Positions 1 through 12,199 of a DNA stretch of 64,000 bases are shown here, in pieces. Below the pieces are notes generated by a model, which had not been told where the DNA came from, ran no database searches, and saw only the letters and a program-made list of their open reading frames with translations. The stretch covers positions 40,169,306 through 40,233,305 of the forward strand of contig NC_069130.1 in NCBI RefSeq assembly GCF_026914265.1. Reading direction: 5' to 3'. The DNA is from Mya arenaria. Lineage: Eukaryota; Mollusca; Bivalvia; Myida; Myidae. Position 1 is the first letter of the stretch. Each line of letters starts with the position of its first letter. Both the position numbers and the translations under genes were made by a program.

Positions 1-129
1 TGCAGATTTCTTTTAAATTAAACTCGTTATTCATCACTGTTTTCGATGTTTTCATCCTTTTTAGTACTATTAAACAATTTTATCAAATGTGTTAAATCTT
101 ATTTAGTAGTAATAGTGTTTCTTAACATC

Positions 130-292
130 AATTTTTGAACATGTGTATAAAAATCGGCGTTCTAATTTTTTGTCATCAGTCTTATATAACTGCCTTCCAT
201 GGATTTTCGCAAAAATTGGCTCGTTCCATGACAAAAAATAAAAAAAAGTTGTCAAAACGTTCAATCTGTGAGAGTGCAGCTTCAATGTTTAG
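130..292 (+). mobile_element. 5'-truncated copy of the palindromic GTGAGAGTGCAGC MITE
   Basis: The right half of the same element that is complete at 946-1295 and 21399-21759. It shares the stretches around TTTTTGTCATCAGTCTTATA and the terminal GTGAGAGTGCAGCTT. The left half is missing: the sequence before 130 does not match the other copies. Non-coding; the short open frames across it are incidental. Confidence 0.6.
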
Positions 293-945
293 CCTAGTAC
301 TTAATGATTGCCTATCTACGATTTCATTGGCTGAAAATGTAGGTTGTATTCTAAAGTATAATAATGCGTATAATGCAGAGTTGCATTGACAATTTTCGAA
401 CTATTACCAGACATTTAACTATTAAACCGACCCTCATCTATCTATGAAGATATGCCCTTACGTACGCATGCATTGATAGACAAACGCTTTTTCAAACGCA
501 AATTTGTCACACAAAGTTACACATTTACTGGCAGCTAAGGTTTTTTTTCTTTAGTGGCAAAATGTCTTGAAATATTGATGGCCTCGCGTCAAAACAGAGA
601 AACTACAAAATCCCAAAGTTTCAGTAGCTACGCTTTTTTTGTATTTTCTGGGTACATGTTATTTAATCACACAGTTTGTTTACAAAATGCTGAAGTCACA
701 ATTTCTGAAGTTATAATTACTGAAGGTTTGACATTCCTGATTCTCTGTGAGATGTCAAATTATTGTTCGACGATTTGATGACATGATGCATCACCTTTTT
801 CTGATTGCGTTTTTTTTTGGGCATTTTTCAAGAAGATGCGGCTCGCCATTCTTATTTTAGTGATATAAAACTTCCGAAGCCTAAAAAAATGCAGCTTCAA
901 ATTTTGACGTGAGCCTATCGATATACCGATGTAGTTCCACAATTA

Positions 946-1295
946 TTAAAGCTGCACTCTCACAGATATACCATTTTAAAACTTTTTTATTTTTTGTCTT
1001 GGAAAGAGCAATTTTTTACGTAAATATCTGCAACCCAATGATGTAAGATTGCTGACAAAATATCAGATCGTAGATTTACATAAATCCGTTCGAAAATTAA
1101 AGTTCTACGGCTAAAGGTTTAAGAAAAATGCATAAAACATACATTTTTGAACTTGAATATAAAAATCTGCGATCTAATTTTTTGTCAGCAGTCTTATATA
1201 ACATGTTTCAATAGATTGTCGCAAAAAATGGCTCGTTCCAAGGCAAGAAATAAAACAGTTGTCAAAACGTTCAATCGGTGAGAGTGCAGCTTTAA
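946..1295. mobile_element. Palindromic MITE with TTAA ends
   Basis: The ends are TTAAAGCTGCACTCTCAC and its complement GTGAGAGTGCAGCTTTAA, and the arms continue to pair inward (TTTTTTATTTTTTGTCTTG against the AT-rich run before 1260). Length is about 350 bp with no protein. The flanking TTAA could be a target duplication or part of the inverted repeat, because it is symmetrical. A second complete copy lies at 21399-21759. The element ends about 80 bp before the acceptor of the GPCR exon, so it sits in that intron. Confidence 0.75.
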
Positions 1296-1373
1296 CGCTT
1301 TTAATTGTTAAAACTCAATGTTGTTGCATCGATCTCAACGCCACTTGCTTACTACATACTTCTCTATTTTCAG

Positions 1374-3145
1374 GCATGTCCACCTTTCTTCTCCCGTTCA
1401 GTTTGTTTGCCGTTGTCTCCCAGCATCTCGAATACTCAGGCACGTGGTGTCAAGTACAGGGGTTCCTTTTCACCGTCCTCGTTGTCACCCAACAGCTTGC
1501 TCTTCTTACCATCTCATTGGATCGGAACTACGCCATAATGAACTCTCTTCGCTACCCGAATGTGTTTACTCAGTCACTTTGCCTTGGACTTGTGTTTCTC
1601 TCGTGGCTGTTTGGCATCGTTATAAGTATCCCGCCTGTATTAGACTCAGGGCTTGGACAGTACAAGTTTCATAAAAACCACTTCATATGTTCCCTTGATT
1701 GGTCCTACAATACCAACTATCTAGTTGTGTTCAGTGTTTTATCGTTCGGACTCCCTATATTTGCTCAGTCTATATGCTATGTAAGAATATTCTTAGCCGC
1801 AGTTGGTCACAACAAGAGAAGTGCTAAGGTGACTCCGTGGGTTAGTCAAACGAACACAAGAACAAATATTGAGAGTGAGCAATCCTCTAGCAGTACTGAA
1901 TACTCGGAGGCCGCCAATGGATCTATGGAGTGCAAGGCGGTCCGAACAATTCTAATAATCGGTGCGGCATTCCTCATTTGCTGGGTCCCGTATTTCGTGG
2001 AATGTTTTGAAACAATGAACGGCGCTATAACAGATTCAAACTTCAGCGCTGCTGCAATTTGCTTTCTATTTTCCAGTGGTATTCTTAATCCTTTGATATA
2101 CGCCTATATGAATAGAATCACGCGGCGTGAGATTGGACGCTTTGTTTGCGGTAGTTCATCTCAGCGTGATTCGGATGACTTTGTGTCAACCAGTATGAGC
2201 ACACATACCTCAGTTTGGGACATACAGAACCGGAACCGGCCAAGAAGCCTAGCCGCCACAAACGATATGGCTACTATACACGAACATCCCGAGGAGAGTG
2301 TTGTTCAGTTGGACGATAAAAATCCAAGTGTTCAAATTCCAACACCTGTAAAGGAGACGAGGTCTCCCGGTGGAAAAAGCGTGAAACAATGTGAAAAGAT
2401 ATTTGTTAAAACTGAAAGTGCTAGGACACTCAACAGTACAGAAATAATCGTTGAGCCAATGCAAGAGGGATGCGATGTGGTGAAACAAAAATCAGTAGAA
2501 CAAAACACTAGTAACACCGTCGAAAACGCCAAGAAAATCTCAGATAAAATTCAAGACAACTCTCATTGGAGTGTTATCAAATCTGAGAAATTCAAAGAAG
2601 AACGGAGAAGATCATCTTATTCAAAGGAACAGGCGGATGGGTATTTCTCTAAAGGAAAACGCAGACGGAAGCGAGATTGTGGGTCCTTTCTTTACTTCGA
2701 ACATGAGGCCGAAATAAGGTCACGAAAAACAAGACCAGATCGTATTTCCGTTGATCATGTCCAAAGTATATCAGTTGGCAAGTTTCCTAATTTGGTTAAA
2801 CTGAAATTGTCAGTCCGAGAAGAAAATCTTGAGAAGATCAACAGACTATTTGTAAAGTCAAACTTTGAATACCAAAACAAATCTATGGAGGATAATGATG
2901 AAGATGACAACGAAATTAATATCAAACAACAGTTTACAAATGAAACACAAGAAGAAAATAAATCACCAACAACAACCGTCATCACAACCAAATCTTGGCC
3001 TCAAAGCAAAAAAAATAGTAAAAAGCTTCCAAAGAAGCATGCTGAAATATGCAGAGTAGAATCCTTCCCCCTCGGTTCATCCTCAGACAGAAGACCTTGC
3101 GTCCGAGAACGGTATAACTCTGCACCCGGTACTTTACCAATCTAG
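1374..3145 (+). CDS. Last coding exon of an orphan class A (rhodopsin-like) GPCR, 5' part outside the window
   Basis: A receptor fragment covering the end of TM2 to the C-terminus, about 590 codons. It starts after the acceptor TCTCTATTTTCAG at 1361-1373; the intron is phase 1. Numbering from the Met at 1376, visible landmarks are the TM3 cysteine (GTWCQVQG, residue 25), the DRY position reading DRN (49-51), the TM4 WLFGIVISIPP segment, the ECL2 cysteine (HFICSLDW), TM5, CWVP in TM6 and NPLIY in TM7. The third intracellular loop is short. The cytoplasmic tail is about 340 residues, hydrophilic, rich in Ser, Lys and Glu, with basic runs. TM1 and most of TM2 must lie in an upstream exon; I see none between 1 and 1373. 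It signals through G proteins if functional; the ligand is unknown. I cannot place the subfamily. GPR161-like or amine-like orphan receptors are possible, but this is a weak guess. The last 26 residues and the stop lie inside the first unit of the downstream satellite. Confidence 0.8.
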
Positions 3146-6100
3146 TGTGCCTTTATCATTGTAAAAAAACATGCCTATTGGTTCATCCTCAGTTTCAAAG
3201 TTCTGCGTCTGAAAACGATATCACATGCGCCCTGTATTTTACCAATTTAGTATGCCATTCTCGGAGTAAAACATGCCTATTGGTTCACCCTCAATTTCAA
3301 AGCTTTGCGCCCGGGAACAATATCACATGCGCCCTGTATTTTACCAATTAGTATGATATTCTCGGTATGCCTATTGGTTCATCCACAGATAAAAGCCATT
3401 GCATCCGAAAACGGTATAGCTCTGCGCCCGGAACTTTACCAATCTGGTGCGCCATTCTCAGTGTAAAAACATGCCTTTTGGGTCACCCTCAGATAAAAGT
3501 CATTGGGCGTGAGAACGATATCACTTTGTGTCTGGTACGTAACCAATTTAGTGTGCCATTCTCTTTGTGAATGCATGCCTTTTGGGTCACCCTCAGATAA
3601 AAGGCATTGCGCGTGAGAACGATACCATTTTGTGCCCGGTACGTTACCAATTGAGTGTGCCATTCTCATTGTTAAAGCATTCCTTTTGGGTCATCCTCAG
3701 ATAAAAGGCATTGCGCGTGAGAACGATACCACTTTGTACCCGGTACGTTTCCAATTTAATGTGCCATTCTCATTGTAAACGCATTCCTTTTGGGTCATCC
3801 TCAGATAAAAGGCATTGCGCGTGAGAACGATATCACTTTGTGCCCGGTACGTTAACAATTTAGTGTGCCATTCTCATTGTAAACGCATTCCTTTTGGGTC
3901 ATCCTCAGATAAAAGGCATTGCAACCTAGAACGATACCACTTTGTGCCCGGTACGTTACCAATTTAGTGTGCCATTCTCATTTTAAACGCATTCCTTTTG
4001 GGTCATCCTCAGATAAAAGGCATTGCGCGTGAAAACGATACCACTTTGTGCCCGGTACGTTACCAATTTAGAGTGCCAGTTTCATTGTTAAAGCATTCCT
4101 TTTGGGTCATCCTCAGATAAAAGGCATTGCGCGTGAGAACGATACCACTTTGTGCCCGGTACGTTACCAATTTAGTGTGCCATTCTCATTGTAAATGCAT
4201 TCCTTTTGGGTCATCCTCAGATAAAAGGCATTGCGCGTGAGAACGATACCACTATGTGCCCGGTACGTTACCAATTTAGTGTGCAATTCTCATTGTAAAC
4301 GCATTCCTTTTGGGTCATCCTCAGATAAAAGGCATTGCACCCTAGAACGATATCACTTTGTGCCCGGTACGTTACCAATTTAGTGTGCCATTCTCATTGT
4401 AAACGCATTCCTTTTGGGTCATCCTCAGATAAAAGGCATTGCACCCTAGAACGATACCACTTTGTGCCCGGTACGTTACCAATTTAGAGTGCCCGTTTCA
4501 TTGTTAAAGCATTCCTTTTGGGTCATCCTCAGAGAAAAGGCATTGCGCATGAGAACGATACCACTTTGTGCCCGGTACGTTACCAATTTAGTGTGCCATT
4601 CTCATTGTAAACGCATTCCTTTTGGGTCATCCTCAGATAAAAGGCATTGCGCGTGAGAACGATACCACTTTGTGCCCGGTACGTTACCAATTTAGTGTGC
4701 CATTCTCATTGTAAACGCATTCCTTTTGGGTCATCCTCAGATAAAAGGCATTGCACCCTAGAACGATACCACTTTGTGCCCGGTACGTTACCAATTTAGT
4801 GTGCCATTCTCATTGTAAACGCATTCCTTTTGGGTCATCCTCAGATAAAAGGCATTGCACCCTAGAACGATACCACTTTGTGCCCGGTACGTTACCAATT
4901 TAGAGTGCCAGTTTCATTGTTAAAGCATTCCTTTTGGGTCATCCTCAGAGAAAAGGCATTGCGCATGAGAACGATACCACTTTGTGCCCGGTACGTTACC
5001 AATTTAGTGTGCCATTCTCATTGTAAACGCATTCCTTTTGGGTCATCCTCAGATAAAAGGCATTGCGCGTGAGAACGATACCACTTTGTGCCCGGTACGT
5101 TACCAATTTAGTGTGCCATTCTCATTGTAAACGCATTCCTTTTGGGTCATCCTCAGATAAAAGGCATTGCACCCTAGAACGATTCCACTTTGTGCCCGGT
5201 ACGTTACCAATTTAGAGTGCCAGTTTCATTGTTAAAGCATTCCTTTTGGGTCACCCTCAGATAAAAGGCATTGCGCGTGAGAACGATACCACTTTGTCCC
5301 CGGTACGTTACCAATTTAGTGTGCCATTCTCATTGTAAACGCATTTCTTTTGGGTCATCCTCAGATAAAAGGCATTGCGCGTGAGAACGATATCACTTTG
5401 TGCCCGGTACGTTACCAATTTAGTGTGCCATTCTAATTGTAAACGCATTCCTTTTGGGTCATCCTCAGATAAAAGGCATTGCGCGTGAGAACGATACCAC
5501 TTTGTGCCCGGTACGTTACCAATTTAGTGTGCCATTCTCATTGTAAACGCATTCCTTTTGGGTCGTCCTCAGATAAAAGGCATTGCGCGTGAGAACGATA
5601 TCACTTTGTGCCCGGTACGTTACCAATTTAGTGCGCCATTCTCATTGTAAACGCATTCCTTTTGGGTCACCCTCAGATAAATGGCATTGCGCGTGAGAAC
5701 GATATCAATTTGTGCCCGGTACGTTACCAATTTAGTGTGCCATTCTCATTGTAAACGCATTCCTTTTGGGTCACCATCAGATAAAAGGCATTGCGCGTGA
5801 GAACGATATCACTTTGTGCCCGGTACGTTACCAATTTAGTGTGCCATTCTCATTGTAAACGCATTCCTTTTGGGTCATCCTCAGATAAAAGGCATTGCGC
5901 GTGAGAACGATATCACTTTGTGCCCGGTACGTTGCCAATTTAGTGTGCCATTCTCATTGTAAACGCATTCCTTTTGGGTCACCATCAGATAAAAGGCATT
6001 GCGCGTGAGAACGATATCACTTTTGCCGGTACGTTACCAATTTAGTGTGCCATTCTCATTGTAAACGCATTCCTTTTGGGTCATCCTCAGATAAAAGGCA

Positions 6101-9100
6101 TTGCAACCTAGAACGATACCACTTTGTGCCCGGTACGTTACCAATTTAGTGTGCCATTCTCATTTTAAACGCATTCCTTTTGGGTCATCCTCAGATAAAA
6201 GGCATTGCGCGTGAAAACGATACCACTTTGTGCCCGGTACGTTACCAATTTAGAGTGCCAGTTTCATTGTTAAAGCATTCCTTTTGGGTCATCCTCAGAT
6301 AAAAGGCATTGCGCGTGAGAACGATACCACTTTGTGCCCGGTACGTTACCAATTTAGTGTGCCATTCTCATTGTAAATGCATTCCTTTTGGGTCATCCTC
6401 AGATAAAAGGCATTGCGCGTGAGAACGATACCACTATGTGCCCGGTACGTTACCAATTTAGTGTGCAATTCTCATTGTAAACGCATTCCTTTTGGGTCAT
6501 CCTCAGATAAAAGGCATTGCACCCTAGAACGATATCACTTTGTGCCCGGTACGTTACCAATTTAGTGTGCCATTCTCATTGTAAACGCATTCCTTTTGGG
6601 TCATCCTCAGATAAAAGGCATTGCACCCTAGAACGATACCACTTTGTGCCCGGTACGTTACCAATTTAGAGTGCCCGTTTCATTGTTAAAGCATTCCTTT
6701 TGGGTCATCCTCAGAGAAAAGGCATTGCGCATGAGAACGATACCACTTTGTGCCCGGTACGTTACCAATTTAGTGTGCCATTCTCATTGTAAACGCATTC
6801 CTTTTGGGTCATCCTCAGATAAAAGGCATTGCGCGTGAGAACGATACCACTTTGTGCCCGGTACGTTACCAATTTAGTGTGCCATTCTCATTGTAAACGC
6901 ATTCCTTTTGGGTCATCCTCAGATAAAAGGCATTGCACCCTAGAACGATACCACTTTGTGCCCGGTACGTTACCAATTTAGTGTGCCATTCTCATTGTAA
7001 ACGCATTCCTTTTGGGTCATCCTCAGATAAAAGGCATTGCACCCTAGAACGATACCACTTTGTGCCCGGTACGTTACCAATTTAGAGTGCCAGTTTCATT
7101 GTTAAAGCATTCCTTTTGGGTCATCCTCAGAGAAAAGGCATTGCGCATGAGAACGATACCACTTTGTGCCCGGTACGTTACCAATTTAGTGTGCCATTCT
7201 CATTGTAAACGCATTCCTTTTGGGTCATCCTCAGATAAAAGGCATTGCGCGTGAGAACGATACCACTTTGTGCCCGGTACGTTACCAATTTAGTGTGCCA
7301 TTCTCATTGTAAACGCATTCCTTTTGGGTCATCCTCAGATAAAAGGCATTGCACCCTAGAACGATTCCACTTTGTGCCCGGTACGTTACCAATTTAGAGT
7401 GCCAGTTTCATTGTTAAAGCATTCCTTTTGGGTCACCCTCAGATAAAAGGCATTGCGCGTGAGAACGATACCACTTTGTCCCCGGTACGTTACCAATTTA
7501 GTGTGCCATTCTCATTGTAAACGCATTTCTTTTGGGTCATCCTCAGATAAAAGGCATTGCGCGTGAGAACGATATCACTTTGTGCCCGGTACGTTACCAA
7601 TTTAGTGTGCCATTCTAATTGTAAACGCATTCCTTTTGGGTCATCCTCAGATAAAAGGCATTGCGCGTGAGAACGATACCACTTTGTGCCCGGTACGTTA
7701 CCAATTTAGTGTGCCATTCTCATTGTAAACGCATTCCTTTTGGGTCATCCTCAGATAAAAGGCATTGCACCCTAGAACGATACCACTTTGTGCCCGGTAC
7801 GTTACCAATTTAGAGTGCCAGTTTCATTGTTAAAGCATTCCTTTTGGGTCATCCTCAGAGAAAAGGCATTGCGCGTGAGAACGATACCACTTTGTGCCCG
7901 GTACGTTACCAATTTAGTGTGCCATTCTCATTGTAAACGCATTCCTTTTGGGTCATCCTCAGATAAAAGGCATTGCGCGTGAGAACGATACCACTTTGTG
8001 CCCGGTACGTTACCAATTTAGTGTGCCATTCTCATTGTAAACGCATTCCTTTTGGGTCATCCTCAGATAAAAGGCATTGCACCCTAGAACGATTCCACTT
8101 TGTGCCCGGTACGTTACCAATTTAGAGTGCCAGTTTCATTGTTAAAGCATTCCTTTTGGGTCACCCTCAGATAAAAGGCATTGCGCGTGAGAACGATACC
8201 ACTTTGTCCCCGGTACGTTACCAATTTAGTGTGCCATTCTCATTGTAAACGCATTTCTTTTGGGTCATCCTCAGATAAAAGGCATTGCGCGTGAGAACGA
8301 TATCACTTTGTGCCCGGTACGTTACCAATTTAGTGTGCCATTCTAATTGTAAACGCATTCCTTTTGGGTCATCCTCAGATAAAAGGCATTGCGCGTGAGA
8401 ACGATACCACTTTGTGCCCGGTACGTTACCAATTTAGTGTGCCATTCTCATTGTAAACGCATTCCTTTTGGGTCGTCCTCAGATAAAAGGCATTGCGCGT
8501 GAGAACGATATCACTTTGTGCCCGGTACGTTACCAATTTAGTGCGCCATTCTCATTGTTAAAGCATTCCTTTTGGGTCACCCTCAGATAAATGGCATTGC
8601 GCGTGAGAACGATATCAATTTGTGCCCGGTACGTTACCAATTTAGTGTGCCATTCTCATTGTAAACGCATTCCTTTTGGGTCACCATCAGATAAAAGGCA
8701 TTGCGCGTGAGAACGATATCACTTTGTGCCCGGTACGTTACCAATTTAGTGTGCCATTCTCATTGTAAACGCATTCCTTTTGGGTCATCCTCAGATAAAA
8801 GGCATTGCGCGTGAGAACGATATCACTTTGTGCCCGGTACGTTGCCAATTTAGTGTGCCATTCTCATTGTAAACGCATTCCTTTTGGGTCACCATCAGAT
8901 AAAAGGCATTGCGCGTGAGAACGATATCACTTTTGCCGGTACGTTACCAATTTAGTGTGCCATTCTCATTGTAAACGCATTCCTTTTGGGTCATCCTCAG
9001 ATAAAAGGCATTGCAACCTAGAACGATACCACTTTGTGCCCGGTACGTTACCAATTTAGTGTGCCATTCTCATTTTAAACGCATTCCTTTTGGGTCATCC

Positions 9101-9885
9101 TCAGATAAAAGGCATTGCGCGTGAAAACGATACCACTTTGTGCCCGGTACGTTACCAATTTAGAGTGCCAGTTTCATTGTTAAAGCATTCCTTTTGGGTC
9201 ATCCTCAGATAAAAGGCATTGCGCGTGAGAACGATACCACTTTGTGCCCGGTACGTTACCAATTTAATGTGCCATTCTCATTGTAAACGCATTCCTTTTG
9301 GGTCGTCCTCAGATAAAAGGCATTGCGCGTGAGAACGATATCACTTTGTGCCCGGTACGTTACCAATTTAGTGCGCCATTCTCATTGTTAAAGCATTCCT
9401 TTTGGGTCACCCTCAGATAAATGGCATTGCGCGTGAGAACGATATCAATTTGTGCCCGGTACGTTACCAATTTAGTGTGCCATTCTCATTGTAAACGCAT
9501 TCCTTTTGGGTCACCATCAGATAAAAGGCATTGCGCGTGAGAACGATATCACTTTGTGCCCGGTACGTTACCAATTTAGTGTGCCATTCTCATTGTAAAC
9601 GCATTCCTTTTGGGTCATCCTCAGATAAAAGGCATTGCGCGTGAGAACGATATCACTTTGTGCCCGGTACGTTGCCAATTTAGTGTGCCATTCTCATTGT
9701 AAACGCATTCCTTTTGGGTCACCATCAGATAAAAGGCATTGCGCGTGAGAACGATATCACTTTTGCCGGTACGTTACCAATTTAGTGTGCCATTCTCATT
9801 GTAAACGCATTCCTTTTGGGTCATCCTCAGATAAAAGGCATTGCGCGTGATAACAATATTACTTTGTGTCGGTACTTTACCACTA
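3058..9885 (+). repeat. 104-bp satellite array (about 65 units) grown from the GPCR terminal coding sequence
   Basis: Head-to-tail units with a 104-bp period, for example consecutive GCATTCCTTTTGGGTCATCC starts at 3781 and 3885. The first unit (about 3058-3167) is the end of the receptor reading frame: codons for GSSSDRRPCVRERY, then APGTLPI and TAG. Later units keep the same frame as GSSSDKRHC, then ERY and PGTLPI and TAG; the two main variants differ at GCGTGA (stop) versus ACCCTA (open). The first three or four units are diverged and one is shorter; the interior is nearly uniform. The array ends with a degenerate unit at about 9885. Repeated open frames of 64 codons in other frames are by-products of the periodicity. 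Confidence 0.95.
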
Positions 9886-10130
9886 GAAAATAGAAAGCGC
9901 AATTCTAAGAGTATAGATATGCAGACAAATATTGATAGTGATGGGCTGTTTTTAATGTTCCTGTTTTTAATGATCCGTCCCAAAAACTCTTTTCGTGCGT
10001 TTTGGCAAATATGTTATTGTTGTGTTTGATATTTTACATACTTATTGGTATTAAGTTTTGTTTGTTTGTTGTTTTGTTAAACTTTAATGAATGATACTGT
10101 TATTTTAAAAAAACACATTTTTGTTTAAAG

Positions 10131-10136
10131 AATAAA
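10131..10136 (+). promoter_or_regulatory. AATAAA, first canonical polyadenylation hexamer after the GPCR stop
   Basis: I found no AATAAA between the receptor stop at 3145 and this position, and the satellite unit contains only AGATAAAAGG. If the receptor mRNA uses a canonical hexamer, its 3' UTR would contain the whole satellite. A non-canonical signal inside the array is equally possible. Confidence 0.35.
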
Positions 10137-10139
10137 CCG

Positions 10140-11715
10140 TTTTCTTGACTTGTTCCTATTGTTTGAAATGGACGCTCATTTGAATAAAATACGTTCTTCG
10201 GTAAAAGCAACGCCGCAATATTTTTAGAAGCAGATATTGATTAAATATTTATATATTAATATCGTAGTTTTATTTTTTTCCTTTTTAAAGATGCACTCTT
10301 ACTTCCATACTAGATGTACCACAATTAATACAAGTGTTTTAGTTTAACGAAAAGTTTGCAAAAATATCGAAAACAATGGTTCTTATAAAGCATACCGTGT
10401 TTAATTTTAAAAAATGTGCATAAAACACGGTTTTTCTACCTAATGAGATGATAGTTGATCACTATAAATCTGTTACGACTCACCAGTCATTTAATTTCAC
10501 CAGTGCATTTTCAGCTATTTAATACACGGTTAAATCTTGTCATCAGTAATATGGTTGTTTTTTTCATAAATGCGTTATTTAGTAAGAAGTTAGATAATAC
10601 ACCAAACGAAAAGAAACGTAAAATATATATCATAAAGAAGTTAAAATCGTTCTGTGACCAGATTCAGTCACACTCGGAAAACCTAACCGTCAATTTCGTT
10701 GTAAAAATGCTATTATTGCGGCAAATATGGTAAAGTAAATTATGCATGTGATACACTTTATCTGTTCTGCAATTAGGCACACATCTTTTGTCAAAACTAG
10801 TTCTATTTAAAATAAATATATTGAAACATTTAAAATTCAGTTTTCTGAAACTCAGACTCGAGACGTTATTGAATACAAACCATGGTATCACGTAAAATTT
10901 AAGTTTTTAATATCTGGCTTAGCCCGAAATGTAGGCAGCATTTGGAACAACATCCCGATTACCACGATTATTTATGCTAACTAATCCATGTCAAGTGTTT
11001 TGCATTATAAACTTTGCTCAACTAAAGCTCACCATTCGTTATTACGGACCTAATTTCTTAACAGTATCACATGACATATTCCCTAGCGTCACGTAATCGT
11101 TTTAAATATATCCAACTTTATTCTCTCAACTCCGTAAACCGCCGTTGCGTATTTATAATTATTTAGACTTTTCACGTAAAATAAAATGGTTTTATTTTAT
11201 TTCTAAACATGTGAGTATAGTTTTTGATACTAGCTTCTGTCACTAAGTAATAAATACGCATTTGTAAATGAAAGTAAATGGACCGGATCGTTAGAGCTTT
11301 CCTGGCTTTAAGGTATCCGATTTCAAATAAGAATTTCGTTGGCCATAATGCTATTTTTGATACCTGGCAACGCCATATAAATTTGCTACCATTTGAAAGG
11401 GCATTGCTTATTGATTAACAATATGTAAATTAAATGGTTAAACATATTTAACAGATAAAGTTATGGCAGTTTGTACTTTTGTTCTTGATTTTAACTAAAA
11501 TCGGAAGTAAAATGGCTGTATTTTCAATCTGTCAAGGTCACAAAGCATGTAAGTGCTATCTTTGACAAAATCCTTATCCCTGGAGCTATTTCTATCCGTA
11601 TGATATTTTCAATTTCATCCTCTACTCATTTAACATTTTCAATTGCTAACCAAATAATATTGGGACCCCACGCATCCAAAAATCACATTTATGTACATTG
11701 GAAGGATTCCTTATC
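10140..11715. other. Non-coding AT-rich spacer
   Basis: No exon-like segment, RNA gene or clear repeat was recognised on either strand. The open frames here are short and of low-complexity composition. Confidence 0.5.
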
Positions 11716-11995
11716 TGCAGGGGCGGCTCCAGGATTTGACATTAGAGGGGGCCTAACTAAGGGGCTGAACCTTTTGACTTGCCACCCTGTCCCAGAACCG
11801 AAACATGTTTGGCAAAAAGTGTTGGCAGGGGTTTTTGTGGGTACTCTCCCAAGAAAATGTTAAGAATTATTTGGCCCGAAATGGTACATTTAGGGCGTAT
11901 TTTATTACTTTTTATTACTTATGCTATATTGAAGTACACTTGGATGATTTTAATGGGGGGGGGGTGCGTCGGGTGCCATTGAACTGCTACTGAAC
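11716..11995 (+). repeat. Dispersed repeat with GGGGCGGCTCCAGGATTT head
   Basis: The head GCAGGGGCGGCTCCAGGA, followed by a G-rich body and a G run near 11956-11964, resembles a transposon end widespread in marine invertebrate genomes. This is recognition from memory of the motif only. No boundaries or target duplication could be fixed. Confidence 0.4.
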
Positions 11996-12199
11996 TGGCA
12001 AAACTACTGTGGAAAGGCAGTCACATAAACCAGGTATTTAACTTTTTGTGAAAAGGATAAAGCGAGAGTTTAAAGAATATAAAGTTTGCTGTTTCAGAAT
12101 CATGAGTACGTTCATGTTTTCACTGTATTTTAATAATCATGTTTGCGAAACTGTTTCTTTAATTTGCCATATCTGATAATGGGTCAAAGAAAACGGCAA

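Noticed and set aside
1259..1373. N-terminal extension of the GPCR frame beginning SKRSIGESAA
   Set aside because: These codons come from the end of the MITE and a stretch of intron before a good splice acceptor at 1373; the real protein must join an upstream exon.
4462..7982. Five identical 64-codon frames in the 104-bp array
   Set aside because: They recur at multiples of the repeat period and cross unit borders in a frame different from the receptor's. They reflect periodicity, not genes.
3058..9885. CRISPR-like array
   Set aside because: The units are contiguous and nearly identical throughout with no unique spacers, and the sequence is animal DNA.
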